Shown: piece by piece, positions 40,365 to 49,157 of the stretch
Numbering within the stretch: position 1 is the stretch's first letter
Layout: each line of letters begins with the position of its first letter
NCBI RefSeq assembly: GCF_007827975.1
Contig: NZ_VITT01000003.1
Source of the DNA: Nitrospirillum viridazoti
GTDB lineage: Bacteria; Pseudomonadota; Alphaproteobacteria; Azospirillales; Azospirillaceae
DNA: 64,000 nt
Reading direction: 5' to 3' (one strand)
The notes under the pieces: model-generated
Told to the model about the DNA's origin: nothing
Seen by the model: the letters and a program-made list of their open reading frames with translations, nothing else
Databases searched by the model: none
Made by a program: the position numbers and the translations under genes

Positions 40365-41492
40365 ATGGCGCAGCGTGTGAGCCGGGTGCTGATCGTGGGG
40401 GGCGGCATCGGCGGCCTGTCCCTGGCGTCGGCCCTGCGCGACCGGGGCCTGGCCGTGGACCTGGTGGAACTGCAGAAGGAATGGACGGTCTACGGCGTCG
40501 GCATCATCCAGCAATGCAACGTCGTGCGCGCCATGGCCGATCTGGGCCTGGTGGACCGCTACCTCGACGCCGGCTTCCCGTTCGAGGCGGTGGGCATGTA
40601 CGCCCCCGACGGCCGCCTGCTGGCCAAGATACCGGGGCAGCGCCTGGCCGGGCCGCAGTACCCCGCCAACCTGGGCATCAGCCGCCTGGCCCTGCACAGG
40701 GTGCTGAGCGGCGCCGCGATGGAGAAGGGCACGGCCGTGCGCCTGGGCACGACGGTGGAGCGGCTGGACCAGGACGATGCCGGCGTGGACGTGACCTTCA
40801 GCGACGGCACCAGCGGCCGCTATGACGTGGTGGTCGGGGCGGACGGGCTCTATTCCAAGGTGCGGGGCCTGTTGTTTGGAAATGAGTACCGGCCGCGCCA
40901 CACCGGCCAGTCGGTTTGGCGCCACAACTTCCCCAGGCCGGCGGAGATCGACCATTTGGCGGCCTTCACCGGCCCGGACGGCAACGCCGGCCTCTGCCCC
41001 CTGTCCCGCGACCTGATGTACCTGTTCGTGACGTCGGAGGAGCCGGGCAACCCCCGCATGCCGGCGGACCAGCTGCACACCCTGATGCGCGACCGGATGA
41101 AGGGCTTCGGCGGGCTGATCGGGGCCCTGCGCGACCAGATCACCGACCCGGCCCAGGTGGTGTACAAGCCCATGGAGGTGCTGATGATGCCGGCACCCTG
41201 GTACCGGGGCCGGGTGGTCCTGCTGGGTGACGCCGTGCACGCCACCACGCCGCACCTGGGCCAGGGGGCCGGCATGGCCATCGAGGATGCCGTGGTGCTG
41301 GCCGAGCTGCTGCCCCAGGACGCGCCGCTGGGCGACCTGCTGGCCCGCTATATGGAGCGGCGGTACGAACGCTGCCGCTTCATCGTCGACAGCTCCATCA
41401 TGGTGGGCGAATGGGAAATGGCCCGCCGCCACGACGTGGATCGCATCGGCCTGGTGAAGAAGATGCTGGAGGTGACGGCGCAGCCGGTGTGA
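40365..41492 (+). CDS. FAD-dependent aromatic monooxygenase
   Basis: 375 residues from ATG 40365 with GGGAGGGAGGA upstream. Group A flavoprotein hydroxylase: dinucleotide motif VLIVGGGIGGLSLASAL, DG motif VVVGADGLYSKVRG, and GD motif VVLLGDAVHATTPHLGQGAG with MAIEDAVVLAELL. It uses NAD(P)H and O2 to hydroxylate an aromatic or related ring. The neighbouring NodD-like regulator supports an aromatic or flavonoid substrate, but none is proven. Confidence 0.88.
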   Translation: MAQRVSRVLIVGGGIGGLSLASALRDRGLAVDLVELQKEWTVYGVGIIQQCNVVRAMADLGLVDRYLDAGFPFEAVGMYAPDGRLLAKIPGQRLAGPQYPANLGISRLALHRVLSGAAMEKGTAVRLGTTVERLDQDDAGVDVTFSDGTSGRYDVVVGADGLYSKVRGLLFGNEYRPRHTGQSVWRHNFPRPAEIDHLAAFTGPDGNAGLCPLSRDLMYLFVTSEEPGNPRMPADQLHTLMRDRMKGFGGLIGALRDQITDPAQVVYKPMEVLMMPAPWYRGRVVLLGDAVHATTPHLGQGAGMAIEDAVVLAELLPQDAPLGDLLARYMERRYERCRFIVDSSIMVGEWEMARRHDVDRIGLVKKMLEVTAQPV

Positions 41493-41519
41493 TCGCGCCG
41501 GTGGTCAACTGTTCCGCCC

Positions 41520-43178
41520 TCAACTGTCCCGCAGGCGGCTGACCAGTTGGGCCACGTTGGGCACGCCCAGGCCCGTCACCAGGTCATAGCCCGGGCCGGC
41601 GCTGTAGGCGCCGTTGCTGCCCTGGGTGATGTCGCGGAAGCAGGGCGTGCCCAGCAGCGGGTAGAGCAGCGGGTTCAGGAAGGGCAGGGTGCCCTTGCCC
41701 GCCTTGGTCCGCGCCTCGTTGATCAGGGCGCAGAAGCCGGCCCACAGCGGCGCGCTCCAGCTCGTGCCGCCGATCTGTTCCTTCTGGCCGTTCAGGTACA
41801 GCAGCGCGCCTTCGTTGGGGTCGGCGGGGCCGGCCACGTCGGGCACCAGGCGCTGCCCGCCCGCCGGCACGCCGTTGCCCACCTGCCAGGCCGGGCGGGG
41901 GAAGTCCACGCTCTTGCCCCCGCCGCTGCCCGGCCAGGCCACCTCCGCCGCCACATGGCCGTCGGCGCCCAGGCGCAGGGAGGTGCCGCCCACGCCGATG
42001 ACGCAGGGGTCGCTGGCCTCGTACTCCACCTGCAGGGGGCCCTTGGAGGAATGGCCGGTGTCGTCGGGGTTGGAGCCGGCGTCGCCGCTGGAGACGAAGA
42101 CGTTCACGCCGGCCGCCGCCAGCTTCAGGAACTTCTGGTGCTGGGTCGCCACCTCGCCCGACGGGCCCTGCAGATAGGTCTCGCCCAGGCCCAGGCTGAT
42201 GGACAGCTGGCGCAGGGCGGGCCGCTGGGCGGCGTCGGCGATGATGCGGTCCAGGGCCTGGTCCAGCGCCGTGAAGGAGAGGGAGCCGCAGGCGTAGACG
42301 CGGATGCCGGCGCCGGGCGCGATGCCGCTGCTCCATTCCACGTCCAGGCTTTCCTCCCCCTCCGGCGAGGGCAGGGTGCCGCCGCCGACGTTGATCTTGG
42401 TGACGCGGCCGAGGTCGGTGCTGACGCCGTTGGCCCGCCAGAACAGGGTGAGGTCGCTGTCCAGCGGCACGGTGTCGATCAGGATGGCGATCTCCTGCCC
42501 CGCCCCCGTCAGGCCCAGCCCGTCGGCGCCGTAGGCCTTCAGGATGGCGGGCACGGTGTAGGGCGGCTGGGTGGGATCGGCCGCCGCCGGCTTCTTCTTT
42601 TTCTTCTTCTGTTTCTGCTGCGTGGCCAGGTCCGTGTCGTCGCCGGGGATGCTGTCGGGCGCCGGCTTGTGATGGCTGATGCGATAGTGCTTGTTGGGCC
42701 GCAGGAAGGGTTGCAGGCCGCCGATGTGGAACACCGAGCCGCCCACGTCGTCGGGCAGGCTGGGCGTGTCGCAGGCCGCCGTGTAGGCGTGGCCGTCGCG
42801 CGTCACCCGCACCATGTGCACGCCCAGGCTGGCCTCGATGGTGCCGGCGGGGGCGGTGGCGTAGACCGTGGTGTGATCGGGCGTCACCTGGTCGATGGTG
42901 TAGCCCTGGGCCGTCAGCCACCGCGCCAGGCGGTCGGCCGCGGCCGGGTCGCCGGCATAGTCCCGCGCCTGTTCCGCGAAGGGGATGATCTCGCCGGCCG
43001 CCACCCTGTCCTCCAGCTCCCGCTGCTTGCCCTCAGGCAGGCCCAGGGAGAAGTGCAGGGCCATGGCCGCCGCCCGGTGGCGGGGCTCCGCCGGGCTGAT
43101 GAGCAGGCCCTGGGTCGCCAGGCCCAGGCCGGCGGGCAGGGGAATCACGCTGTTGGGGAAAAGCTTTCTGCCGGGCAT
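41520..43178 (-). CDS. Sedolisin (S53) serine-carboxyl peptidase
   Basis: 552 residues from ATG 43178 (AAGGCGG upstream); ATG 43199 is possible. A pro-kumamolisin domain (1-180) is followed by a run of lysines (QKQKKKKKKP, near 188-197) that marks the likely processing linker. The catalytic set is present: Glu275 and Asp279 (EESLDVEW), oxyanion Asp366 (SSGDAGS), Ser473 (GGTSWSAP), with a C-terminal Ca2+ site (FRDIT, GPGYDLVTGLG). No signal peptide is obvious, although family members act at acid pH outside cells. Confidence 0.92.
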   Translation of the reverse strand: MPGRKLFPNSVIPLPAGLGLATQGLLISPAEPRHRAAAMALHFSLGLPEGKQRELEDRVAAGEIIPFAEQARDYAGDPAAADRLARWLTAQGYTIDQVTPDHTTVYATAPAGTIEASLGVHMVRVTRDGHAYTAACDTPSLPDDVGGSVFHIGGLQPFLRPNKHYRISHHKPAPDSIPGDDTDLATQQKQKKKKKKPAAADPTQPPYTVPAILKAYGADGLGLTGAGQEIAILIDTVPLDSDLTLFWRANGVSTDLGRVTKINVGGGTLPSPEGEESLDVEWSSGIAPGAGIRVYACGSLSFTALDQALDRIIADAAQRPALRQLSISLGLGETYLQGPSGEVATQHQKFLKLAAAGVNVFVSSGDAGSNPDDTGHSSKGPLQVEYEASDPCVIGVGGTSLRLGADGHVAAEVAWPGSGGGKSVDFPRPAWQVGNGVPAGGQRLVPDVAGPADPNEGALLYLNGQKEQIGGTSWSAPLWAGFCALINEARTKAGKGTLPFLNPLLYPLLGTPCFRDITQGSNGAYSAGPGYDLVTGLGVPNVAQLVSRLRDS

Positions 43179-43299
43179 CGTCGCCGCCTTTTCGCGCATG
43201 GTGCCAAGGGAGGGCCCAGCAAGGGCTCACCCAGGATGAGAAGCGCGCGGCGGCGGCGGCGGTTCCTGCGACAGGATGTAGCGGGGCTGTCAGCGACCC

Positions 43300-44508
43300 T
43301 CAATCGCCGCGCGGGCGCTCCACCAGCCCGGGCCGTGGCCCGGTGTAGAGCGCGCGGGGGCGGATGAGCTGGGCGTCGGCGCGCTGTTCCAGCGCGTGGG
43401 CGATCCAGCCCAAGGAGCGGCCCAGGGCGAACAGGCCGAAGGCGGTCCCCATGGGCAGGCCCAGATGGCGGCGCAGCGCCACCAGGGCGGTGTCGATCAC
43501 CGGCGGCTGGCCCACCAGGCGCTGGGTCTGCGCCTGCACCACGGCCCAGGTGGGGCGCAGGGGCAGGACACGGCCCAGCAGGGCGGCGGCGCGCGGGTCG
43601 CCGGCGGGGTACAGCGGGTGGCCGTAGCCGGGAATGTCCTCCCCCCGCGCCAGGCGCTGGCGCAGGCGGGCGGCCGTTTCGCCGTCCGCGCCCACCTCAT
43701 CCCACAGGGCCTCCACCCGCGCGGTCAGGCCGCCGTGGCGCGGGCCGCCCAGGGCCGCCAGCCCGCCGATGACGGCCGCCCGCAGGCTGGCATCGGTGGA
43801 GGCGACGCAGCGGGCAGTGAAGTTGGAGGCGTTCAGCTCATGGTCGGCGCACAGCACCAGGGCCATGCGCACCAGGTCGGCACCGTCCTTGTCCAGCTTC
43901 CACGCCTTGGCGCATTGCTTGTGGATGGGGGTGGCGGCGGGGGCCGTGCCCAGCAGGCAGGCCGTCAGCAGCCGCACCAGCGCCGCCGCCCCCTGGGCCA
44001 GCCGGCCGGGCGCCCGCTGCCAGGCGGCGGTGTCGGCGTCCTCGCTGGCCAGGGCCAGCAGGGGCAGCAGCGCTTCCTCCGCCCGGCGGCCATGGAAGGC
44101 GGCCTGGGCCACGGCGAAGGCCTGCGCAGGAACGGGCAGGGGACCGCCGAACGCCTCCTCCGGCGCCACCCGCCACAGCAGGCCCGCCACCTCCTCCACG
44201 CTGGCGCGGGCGGCGAGGTCCACCGCGTCGCGGCCCCGGTAATAGAGGTGGCCGTCCTGGATCAGGGTGATGGCCGACTCCAGCACGGGCAGGCCCCAGT
44301 CCAGCGTGGCCTTGGCGATGTCCTTGGGCCGGCGGCCCCGGATGCGGGTCAGGGCCAGCCGGTCGACCTCCGCCGCCAGGTAGCGGCTCTCGCGCGTGTT
44401 CCCGTCCGGCTGGGCGCGCAGCAGCCCCCGGCTGACATAGGCGTACAGCGTCTGGCGGGAAACGCCCAGCCGGGTGGCGGCCTGGGCGGCGGTCAGCAGG
44501 TCGGCCAC
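43300..44508 (-). CDS. Citrate synthase-family protein with N-terminal HTH domain
   Basis: 402 residues. The GTG at 44508 is chosen because AAGGGAG lies just before it; the TTG at 44538 sits inside the operator. Residues 1-60 form a MerR/excisionase-type helix-turn-helix (LTAAQAATRLGVSRQTLYAYVSRG). The rest is a citrate synthase fold with DGHLYYRGRDAVDLA, catalytic His in LCADHELNASNF and in DIPGYGHPLYP, and a candidate Asp in PPVIDTALVAL. HTH plus citrate synthase fusions exist but are rarely characterised; they may form C-C bonds between an acyl-CoA and a keto acid and sense substrate for transcription. Divergent from a CoA transferase. Confidence 0.85.
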   Translation of the reverse strand: MADLLTAAQAATRLGVSRQTLYAYVSRGLLRAQPDGNTRESRYLAAEVDRLALTRIRGRRPKDIAKATLDWGLPVLESAITLIQDGHLYYRGRDAVDLAARASVEEVAGLLWRVAPEEAFGGPLPVPAQAFAVAQAAFHGRRAEEALLPLLALASEDADTAAWQRAPGRLAQGAAALVRLLTACLLGTAPAATPIHKQCAKAWKLDKDGADLVRMALVLCADHELNASNFTARCVASTDASLRAAVIGGLAALGGPRHGGLTARVEALWDEVGADGETAARLRQRLARGEDIPGYGHPLYPAGDPRAAALLGRVLPLRPTWAVVQAQTQRLVGQPPVIDTALVALRRHLGLPMGTAFGLFALGRSLGWIAHALEQRADAQLIRPRALYTGPRPGLVERPRGD

Positions 44509-44534
44509 GGGCGCTCCCTTGTTGATCGTCTCAA

Positions 44535-44563
44535 TCAATGTTGATTCAGTTAATCAACATTGA
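44535..44563. promoter_or_regulatory. Perfect 12-5-12 palindromic operator
   Basis: TCAATGTTGATT (44535-44546) and AATCAACATTGA (44552-44563) are exact inverse complements around five bases, in the gap between the divergent HTH-citrate synthase and CoA-transferase genes. It overlaps the forward promoter below and is the obvious binding site for the HTH domain. Confidence 0.85.
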
Positions 44564-44570
44564 CGATTAT
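44541..44570 (+). promoter_or_regulatory. Putative promoter of the CoA-transferase gene
   Basis: TTGATT (44541-44546), 18-base spacer, GATTAT (44565-44570). The -35 lies inside the palindromic operator. Confidence 0.45.
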
Positions 44571-44620
44571 TGTCACCGGTTCATCGTCGGGCCGTCCCTG
44601 AAGCCTGAGGAGAACCGGCC

Positions 44621-45991
44621 ATGACCACCCCCGACGCCACCCCTGACCGGCGCTTCCTGGCCGGCATCTGGCGGGCCCTGGGCGGCGCGCCCGACGCGCC
44701 GGACCGGGTGCGCTTCACCGTGGCGGGCAGCCTGCCGTCCGTCTTCGCCGTCAGCGACCTGGCGGTGGCCTCGGTGGCCGCCGCCGGCCTGGCCCTGGCC
44801 GAGCTGGTGGGCGCGGACGGGGTGGTGGCCGACCGCCGCCTGTCCTCCGCCTGGTTCGGCTACGCCCTGCGGCCCCAGGGCTGGGACCTGCCGCCCGCCT
44901 GGGACGCGGTGGCGGGCGACTACCGCGCCGCCGACGGCTGGATCCGCCTGCATACCAACGCCCCGCACCACCGCGCCGCCGCCTTGTCCGTACTCGGCGT
45001 GCCGGCGGAGCGGGCGGCGGTGGCCCGGGCCGTGGCCCGCTGGACGGCCGGCGACCTTGAGGCAGCGGTGGTGGCGGCCGGCGGCTGCGCCGCGGAGATG
45101 CGCAGCGCTTCGGCCTGGGCCGACCATCCTCAGGGCCGGACCGTGGCGGCCTCCCCCCTGTTGACCCTGGAAACGGCGGGGCAGGGCACGCGGGACTGGC
45201 GGCCCGATGCGACCCGGCCCTTGGCCGGCATCCGCGTGCTGGACCTGACCCGCATCTTGGCCGGGCCCACGGCCACGCGCTTCCTGGCCGGCTGCGGCGC
45301 CCAGGTGCTGCGCATCGACCCGCCCGGCTGGGAGGAGCCAAACCTGGAACCGGACATGACCCTGGGCAAGCGCTGCGCCCGCCTGGATCTGCGGCGGGCC
45401 GACGATGTGGCGACCTTGAAGCGCCTGCTGGCCCAGGCCGACGTGCTGGTCCATGGCTACCGCCCGGACGCCTTGGCGCGCCTCGGCCTGGATGCGGACA
45501 GCCGCCGCGCGCTCAACCCCGGCTTGGTTGATGTCTGCCTGGACGCCTATGGCTGGGAGGGGCCCTGGGCCGGGCGGCGCGGCTTCGACAGCCTGGTGCA
45601 GATGAGCGCCGGCATCGCCGAGGCGGGCATGCGCCTGCTGGGCCGCGACAAGCCCACGCCCCTGCCGGTGCAGGCGCTGGACCACGCCACCGGCTATATC
45701 CTGGCCGCCATGGCGCTGCGCGGTCTGGCGCACCGGGCGCGCACCGGCCAGGGCACGGTGGGCCGCACCGCCCTGGCCAGCACCGCCCGCCTGCTGCTGG
45801 ACGGCGGGGCGGGAGTGGCGGACGCGCCTCCTCTGGCGCCCGAGACCGACGCCGACTTCAATCCCGTCATCGAACAGACCGCCTGGGGCCCCGCCCGCCG
45901 CCTGGCGCCGCCGGTGACCGTGGCCGGGGCCCCGCTGGCCTGGGACCGGCCGGCGGGGCCGCTGGGCGGCGCCACCGCCGTCTGGGAATGA
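44621..45991 (+). CDS. Class III (CaiB/BaiF) CoA transferase with swapped half order
   Basis: 456 residues; TGAGGAGAA precedes ATG 44621. The usual N-terminal signature of the family, PLAGIRVLDLTRILAGPTAT with GAQVLRIDPPG, occurs near residue 203 instead of near the start. The first ~200 residues instead resemble the family's C-terminal half (DGWIRLHTNAPHHRAAAL, AWADHPQGR). The order thus looks circularly permuted. RGFDSLVQMSAGI follows near 326. It would move CoA between carboxylic acids through a glutamyl or aspartyl anhydride. Regulation is probably by the divergent HTH-citrate synthase. Confidence 0.8.
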   Translation: MTTPDATPDRRFLAGIWRALGGAPDAPDRVRFTVAGSLPSVFAVSDLAVASVAAAGLALAELVGADGVVADRRLSSAWFGYALRPQGWDLPPAWDAVAGDYRAADGWIRLHTNAPHHRAAALSVLGVPAERAAVARAVARWTAGDLEAAVVAAGGCAAEMRSASAWADHPQGRTVAASPLLTLETAGQGTRDWRPDATRPLAGIRVLDLTRILAGPTATRFLAGCGAQVLRIDPPGWEEPNLEPDMTLGKRCARLDLRRADDVATLKRLLAQADVLVHGYRPDALARLGLDADSRRALNPGLVDVCLDAYGWEGPWAGRRGFDSLVQMSAGIAEAGMRLLGRDKPTPLPVQALDHATGYILAAMALRGLAHRARTGQGTVGRTALASTARLLLDGGAGVADAPPLAPETDADFNPVIEQTAWGPARRLAPPVTVAGAPLAWDRPAGPLGGATAVWE

Positions 45992-46000
45992 TGATCGAAG

Positions 46001-46030
46001 TTGCAATTGCGAATTACTCTTATTTATAGT
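46001..46030 (+). promoter_or_regulatory. Promoter of the PepSY membrane operon
   Basis: TTGCAA (46001-46006), 18 bases, TATAGT (46025-46030). The intervening GCGAATTACTCTTATTT is AT-rich and loosely Fur-like; a role in iron control is only a suggestion from the family's usual siderophore context. Confidence 0.5.
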
Positions 46031-46106
46031 GCCGGACGCTAGAGGGCGCCGGACGGGGGGACGATCGGCCGGGTGCCCGCGACATCCTTGGGATTTGGGC
46101 GACGGC

Positions 46107-46679
46107 ATGACGGCGACGATGGGCTTTTTGGGGGGCTTGGCCCTGACGGTGCTGGGCATCGTCCTGCTGAGGCGGGTATGGGCCTCGGCCACGGCCCCGC
46201 GCTGGCGTGCCCTGCCGGGCTGGGCATTGATCGCCGCGGGATTCGCCGGCTGGATGGCGGTGGCCGACGCCGAGAAGGCCGTCGTCATCGGCTTCCTGGC
46301 CTTCTCCCTGGTGGGCTACGGCGTGGTGATCCTGGGCCGGGACCGGCGCCGCCGACCGCACCGCGCGCCCAAGGCGGCGGTGGCGATGCCGGTGGAGCCG
46401 GGCCGGCGGGCCTGGGTGACCGTCCTGCGCGGGGCGGCCCGCACCCTACTGGCAGGTCCGCTGGCCGCCGCCACCGGTATGTCGGTCGCCGCCCTGGTGG
46501 CGGTGCGCGCCGGCGGGATGGAGGCCGACCGCCTGGTGGCCGCCGGCTTCATCGGTCCTATCGGCTGGGGCGTCGCCATGACCTGGGCGCTGGTGGACGC
46601 GCGGCTGGCCCGGGTGGGCCTGCTGCTGCCGCTGACGGCCGGCGCCGCCGTGGCGGCCGCCTGGCTGTTCCGCGTCTGA
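46107..46679 (+). CDS. Four- to five-helix membrane protein preceding PepSY gene
   Basis: 190 residues from ATG 46107 (MTATMGFLGGLALTVLGIVL). Membrane segments at about 5-20, 32-48, 55-75, 105-140 and 165-188, joined by a basic cytoplasmic loop (GRDRRRRPHRAPK). The position just before a PepSY gene resembles the DUF3649/DUF3325-PepSY units of iron-uptake loci, though no direct motif identifies it. Its stop is 14 bases before the next start, so the two are co-transcribed. Confidence 0.65.
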   Translation: MTATMGFLGGLALTVLGIVLLRRVWASATAPRWRALPGWALIAAGFAGWMAVADAEKAVVIGFLAFSLVGYGVVILGRDRRRRPHRAPKAAVAMPVEPGRRAWVTVLRGAARTLLAGPLAAATGMSVAALVAVRAGGMEADRLVAAGFIGPIGWGVAMTWALVDARLARVGLLLPLTAGAAVAAAWLFRV

Positions 46680-46693
46680 GGGAGGGGACCGAC

Positions 46694-48265
46694 ATGCTGA
46701 AGCGCATCGCCGCCCGCGTCCTGGCCCGCCGCAAGGCCGACCCCGCCGCCACTTCCCGCGCCCGGGGCGGTTTCGTCCAGTCCTCCCTGGCCGGGCATTC
46801 CGCCTTGGGGCTGGGGCTGGGCGCGCTGATCTACATCGTCTGCCTCAGCGGGGCCGTCGCCGTCTTCGCCGACGACCTCAGCCGCTGGGAATGGGCCGGC
46901 ACCCCTGAGACCGCCACCCTGGCGCCGGAGGTGGTGGACCAGGCCCTGGCCGCCGGCCTGGCGCGGGCATCCGCCCAGGCGGGCAGGGTGGAAAAGGTGA
47001 CCGGCCTTTACGGCCTGCTGCCCCGGCCGGACTGGCCCCACCTGGCGGTGCGTGCCTATACGCCGGCCGGCGCGGTCACCTGGCGGGCCGGCGCCGACGG
47101 CGCGCTGGCGGACACGCCGTCCGACGCCTGGACCGACTTTATCGGCGAGGTCCACATGGAACTGAGCCTGCCGGGGGTGTGGGCGGGCCTGGCCGTGGGC
47201 ACGGTCGGCATCGCGCTGCTGTCGCTGCTGTTCTCCGGCATCCTGGCCCATCCCCGCATCTTCCGCGATGCCTTCGCCCTGCGGCTGACCGGGGCGCGGC
47301 GCCTGGGCCTGGCCGACCTGCACAACCGGCTCAGCGTCTGGGGCCTGCCCTTCCACATCGCCATCACCGTTACCGGCGCGCTGTTCGCGCTGGCGAGCCT
47401 GATGATCCTGACCGTGGCCCAGGTGGGCTACAAGGGCGACCTCGCCCGCGCCTATGCCCCCTTGAGCGGCGCCCAGGTCGCGGCCGACGCCGCCCCGCAG
47501 CCCCTGCCGCCCATCGCCCTGCTGCAGGCCCAGGTGGCCGACCCCACGCCCGGGGCGGCGCGCGTCTCCCGCTTCTATTATGTCGAGCGGCCGGGCACCA
47601 AGGGGCAACGCATCCTGCTGGACATGACCCGCCACGACGGTTTGACCCAGGGCGACCGCAATTATTTCGATGGCGAGGGCAAGCTGCTGGCGCCGTTGGG
47701 CTTCCTGGATGGGCCCGTGGGGATGCGCGTCTACGGCGCCTCTCTGGCCCTGCATTGCGGCACTTACGGCGGCCTGGCGGTGCGGCTGGTCTATGGCGTG
47801 CTGGGCCTGGCGCTCAGCATCGTCACCGCCACCGGTTTTTCCATTTTCCTGGCCCGGCGGCGCGACCGGGGCCGGCCGCTGCCCCGGCTGGAACGGGCCT
47901 GGGCCGGCGTGACCTGGGGCGTACCCCTGGCGGCGACGGTCTCCGCCGCCTTCACCCTGGTGCCGGGCCTGGCGCGGGAGGCGGTCTATCTCTGGAGCTT
48001 CTGGGGACTGGTCGTGGCCCTGCCGCTGCTTAGCTTGGTGGCGCCCACGGGGGAGCGGGCGTCGCGGACCTTGCGCCTGTTCCTGGGGGCCGCGCTGGTG
48101 CTGCTGGCCGGTGCCCACGCCGCCCGCCATGGCACGGACCTGCCGGCGGCGGGGCTGGTGGTGGATCTGGTCCTGGCCATGATCGGCCTGGGCTTCGCCC
48201 TCAGCACCGGCTTGGTCGGCCGCCGCGCCCGGACACTGGCAGCCCAGGTCACCCCCGCGCCTTAA
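46694..48265 (+). CDS. PepSY-associated transmembrane protein
   Basis: 523 residues from ATG 46694 with GGGAGGGG upstream. An N-terminal helix (LGLGLGALIYIVCLSGAVAVF, a hallmark of PepSY-TM proteins) is followed by a periplasmic region, a helix near 165-185, an HNRLSVWGLPFHI segment with conserved His residues, a second PepSY-like periplasmic region and four C-terminal helices. Such proteins act as membrane reductases for ferric siderophores or related redox steps (family-level inference). The stop overlaps the convergent thioesterase gene by four bases. Confidence 0.82.
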   Translation: MLKRIAARVLARRKADPAATSRARGGFVQSSLAGHSALGLGLGALIYIVCLSGAVAVFADDLSRWEWAGTPETATLAPEVVDQALAAGLARASAQAGRVEKVTGLYGLLPRPDWPHLAVRAYTPAGAVTWRAGADGALADTPSDAWTDFIGEVHMELSLPGVWAGLAVGTVGIALLSLLFSGILAHPRIFRDAFALRLTGARRLGLADLHNRLSVWGLPFHIAITVTGALFALASLMILTVAQVGYKGDLARAYAPLSGAQVAADAAPQPLPPIALLQAQVADPTPGAARVSRFYYVERPGTKGQRILLDMTRHDGLTQGDRNYFDGEGKLLAPLGFLDGPVGMRVYGASLALHCGTYGGLAVRLVYGVLGLALSIVTATGFSIFLARRRDRGRPLPRLERAWAGVTWGVPLAATVSAAFTLVPGLAREAVYLWSFWGLVVALPLLSLVAPTGERASRTLRLFLGAALVLLAGAHAARHGTDLPAAGLVVDLVLAMIGLGFALSTGLVGRRARTLAAQVTPAP

Positions 48266-48714
48266 GCCTTTTCTGCTGCTGCCGGCGCCACCACCATCGT
48301 GCGCAGCACCGCCGCCACATCTTCGGGGATGGGGGTGGGGCGGCGGGTGGCATTGTCGACATAGACATGGACGTAGTGCCCGGCGGCGGCCGGCGCGTCC
48401 TCATCATTGCGGAACAGCGCCAGTTCATAGCGCACGCTGCTGCGCCCCATATGCGCCACCCGCACACCCACCGTCACCCGGTCAGGGAAGGTGATGGGCG
48501 CGAAGTAGCGGCACTGCGTCTCCACCACCAGGGCGATGGCGGTACCCCTGTCCGGCGCCAGCACGCCCTTCTCGATCATGTGCTGGTTCACCGCCGTGTC
48601 GAAGTAGCTGTAGTAGACCACGTTGTTGACGTGGCCGTAGGCGTCGTTGTCGGCCCAGCGGGTGGTGATGGGCTGGAAGTGGCGATAATCGGCGCGGCTT
48701 TCCGGGGTGCTCAT
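48262..48714 (-). CDS. Hot-dog fold acyl-CoA thioesterase (4-hydroxybenzoyl-CoA type)
   Basis: 150 residues from ATG 48714 (AAGGA upstream; TTG 48717 also in frame). The active-site segment TTRWADNDAYGHVNNVVYYSYFD carries the catalytic Asp and the HVNN motif of YbgC/4-HBT thioesterases. It hydrolyses an acyl-CoA; chain specificity is not visible. It ends four bases inside the convergent PepSY gene. Confidence 0.88.
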   Translation of the reverse strand: MSTPESRADYRHFQPITTRWADNDAYGHVNNVVYYSYFDTAVNQHMIEKGVLAPDRGTAIALVVETQCRYFAPITFPDRVTVGVRVAHMGRSSVRYELALFRNDEDAPAAAGHYVHVYVDNATRRPTPIPEDVAAVLRTMVVAPAAAEKA

Positions 48715-48822
48715 CAAGGTTCCTTGGGAATACGGGGTCGGACGCGCCTCAGGAGATACCCGCTAACCCGGTGGTCCGACTACCCATTTTGACGCTTGGA
48801 TCAGATGCCGAGGCTAGCTGTG

Positions 48823-48851
48823 TTGCAGATGTATATACGTATCTGTATACT
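48823..48851 (+). promoter_or_regulatory. Promoter and operator of tacAT
   Basis: TTGCAG (48823-48828), 17-base spacer, TATACT (48846-48851). The spacer holds the symmetric AGAT...ATCT segment around ATACGTAT (48835-48842), a probable binding site for the ribbon-helix-helix antitoxin, 25 bases before the start. Confidence 0.6.
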
Positions 48852-48875
48852 CACCATGCATACAACGAGGATGTC

Positions 48876-49157
48876 ATGGCACGCGCATCAGAAGCCATAA
48901 CCATCAATATCCGGGCCCGGGCGGCGCAGCGGGACCTGATCGATCAGGCGGCGGAGCGGCTGGGCCGCAGCCGTTCCGACTTTATGCTGGAGGCGGCCTG
49001 CCGTCAGGCGGAAGACGTGCTGCTGGACCAGACGTATTTCGCCCTGTCGCCAGATGATTTCGCGGCGTTCCAGTCCTTGCTGGACAACCCGCCGGCGCCA
49101 ACGGATCGGTTGCGGCGGACCTTGCAGGCCAAAGCCCCTTGGGATGGCGATCCTTGA
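48876..49157 (+). CDS. tacA: DUF1778 (TacA-like) antitoxin
   Basis: 93 residues from ATG 48876. ITINIRARAAQRDLIDQAAE then LGRSRSDFMLEAACRQAED is the ribbon-helix-helix domain of DUF1778 antitoxins; the C-terminal half (FALSPDDFAAFQSLLDNPPA) is the toxin-neutralising segment. Its TGA overlaps the TTG of the acetyltransferase toxin. Represses its own promoter with the toxin (family knowledge). Confidence 0.93.
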   Translation: MARASEAITINIRARAAQRDLIDQAAERLGRSRSDFMLEAACRQAEDVLLDQTYFALSPDDFAAFQSLLDNPPAPTDRLRRTLQAKAPWDGDP

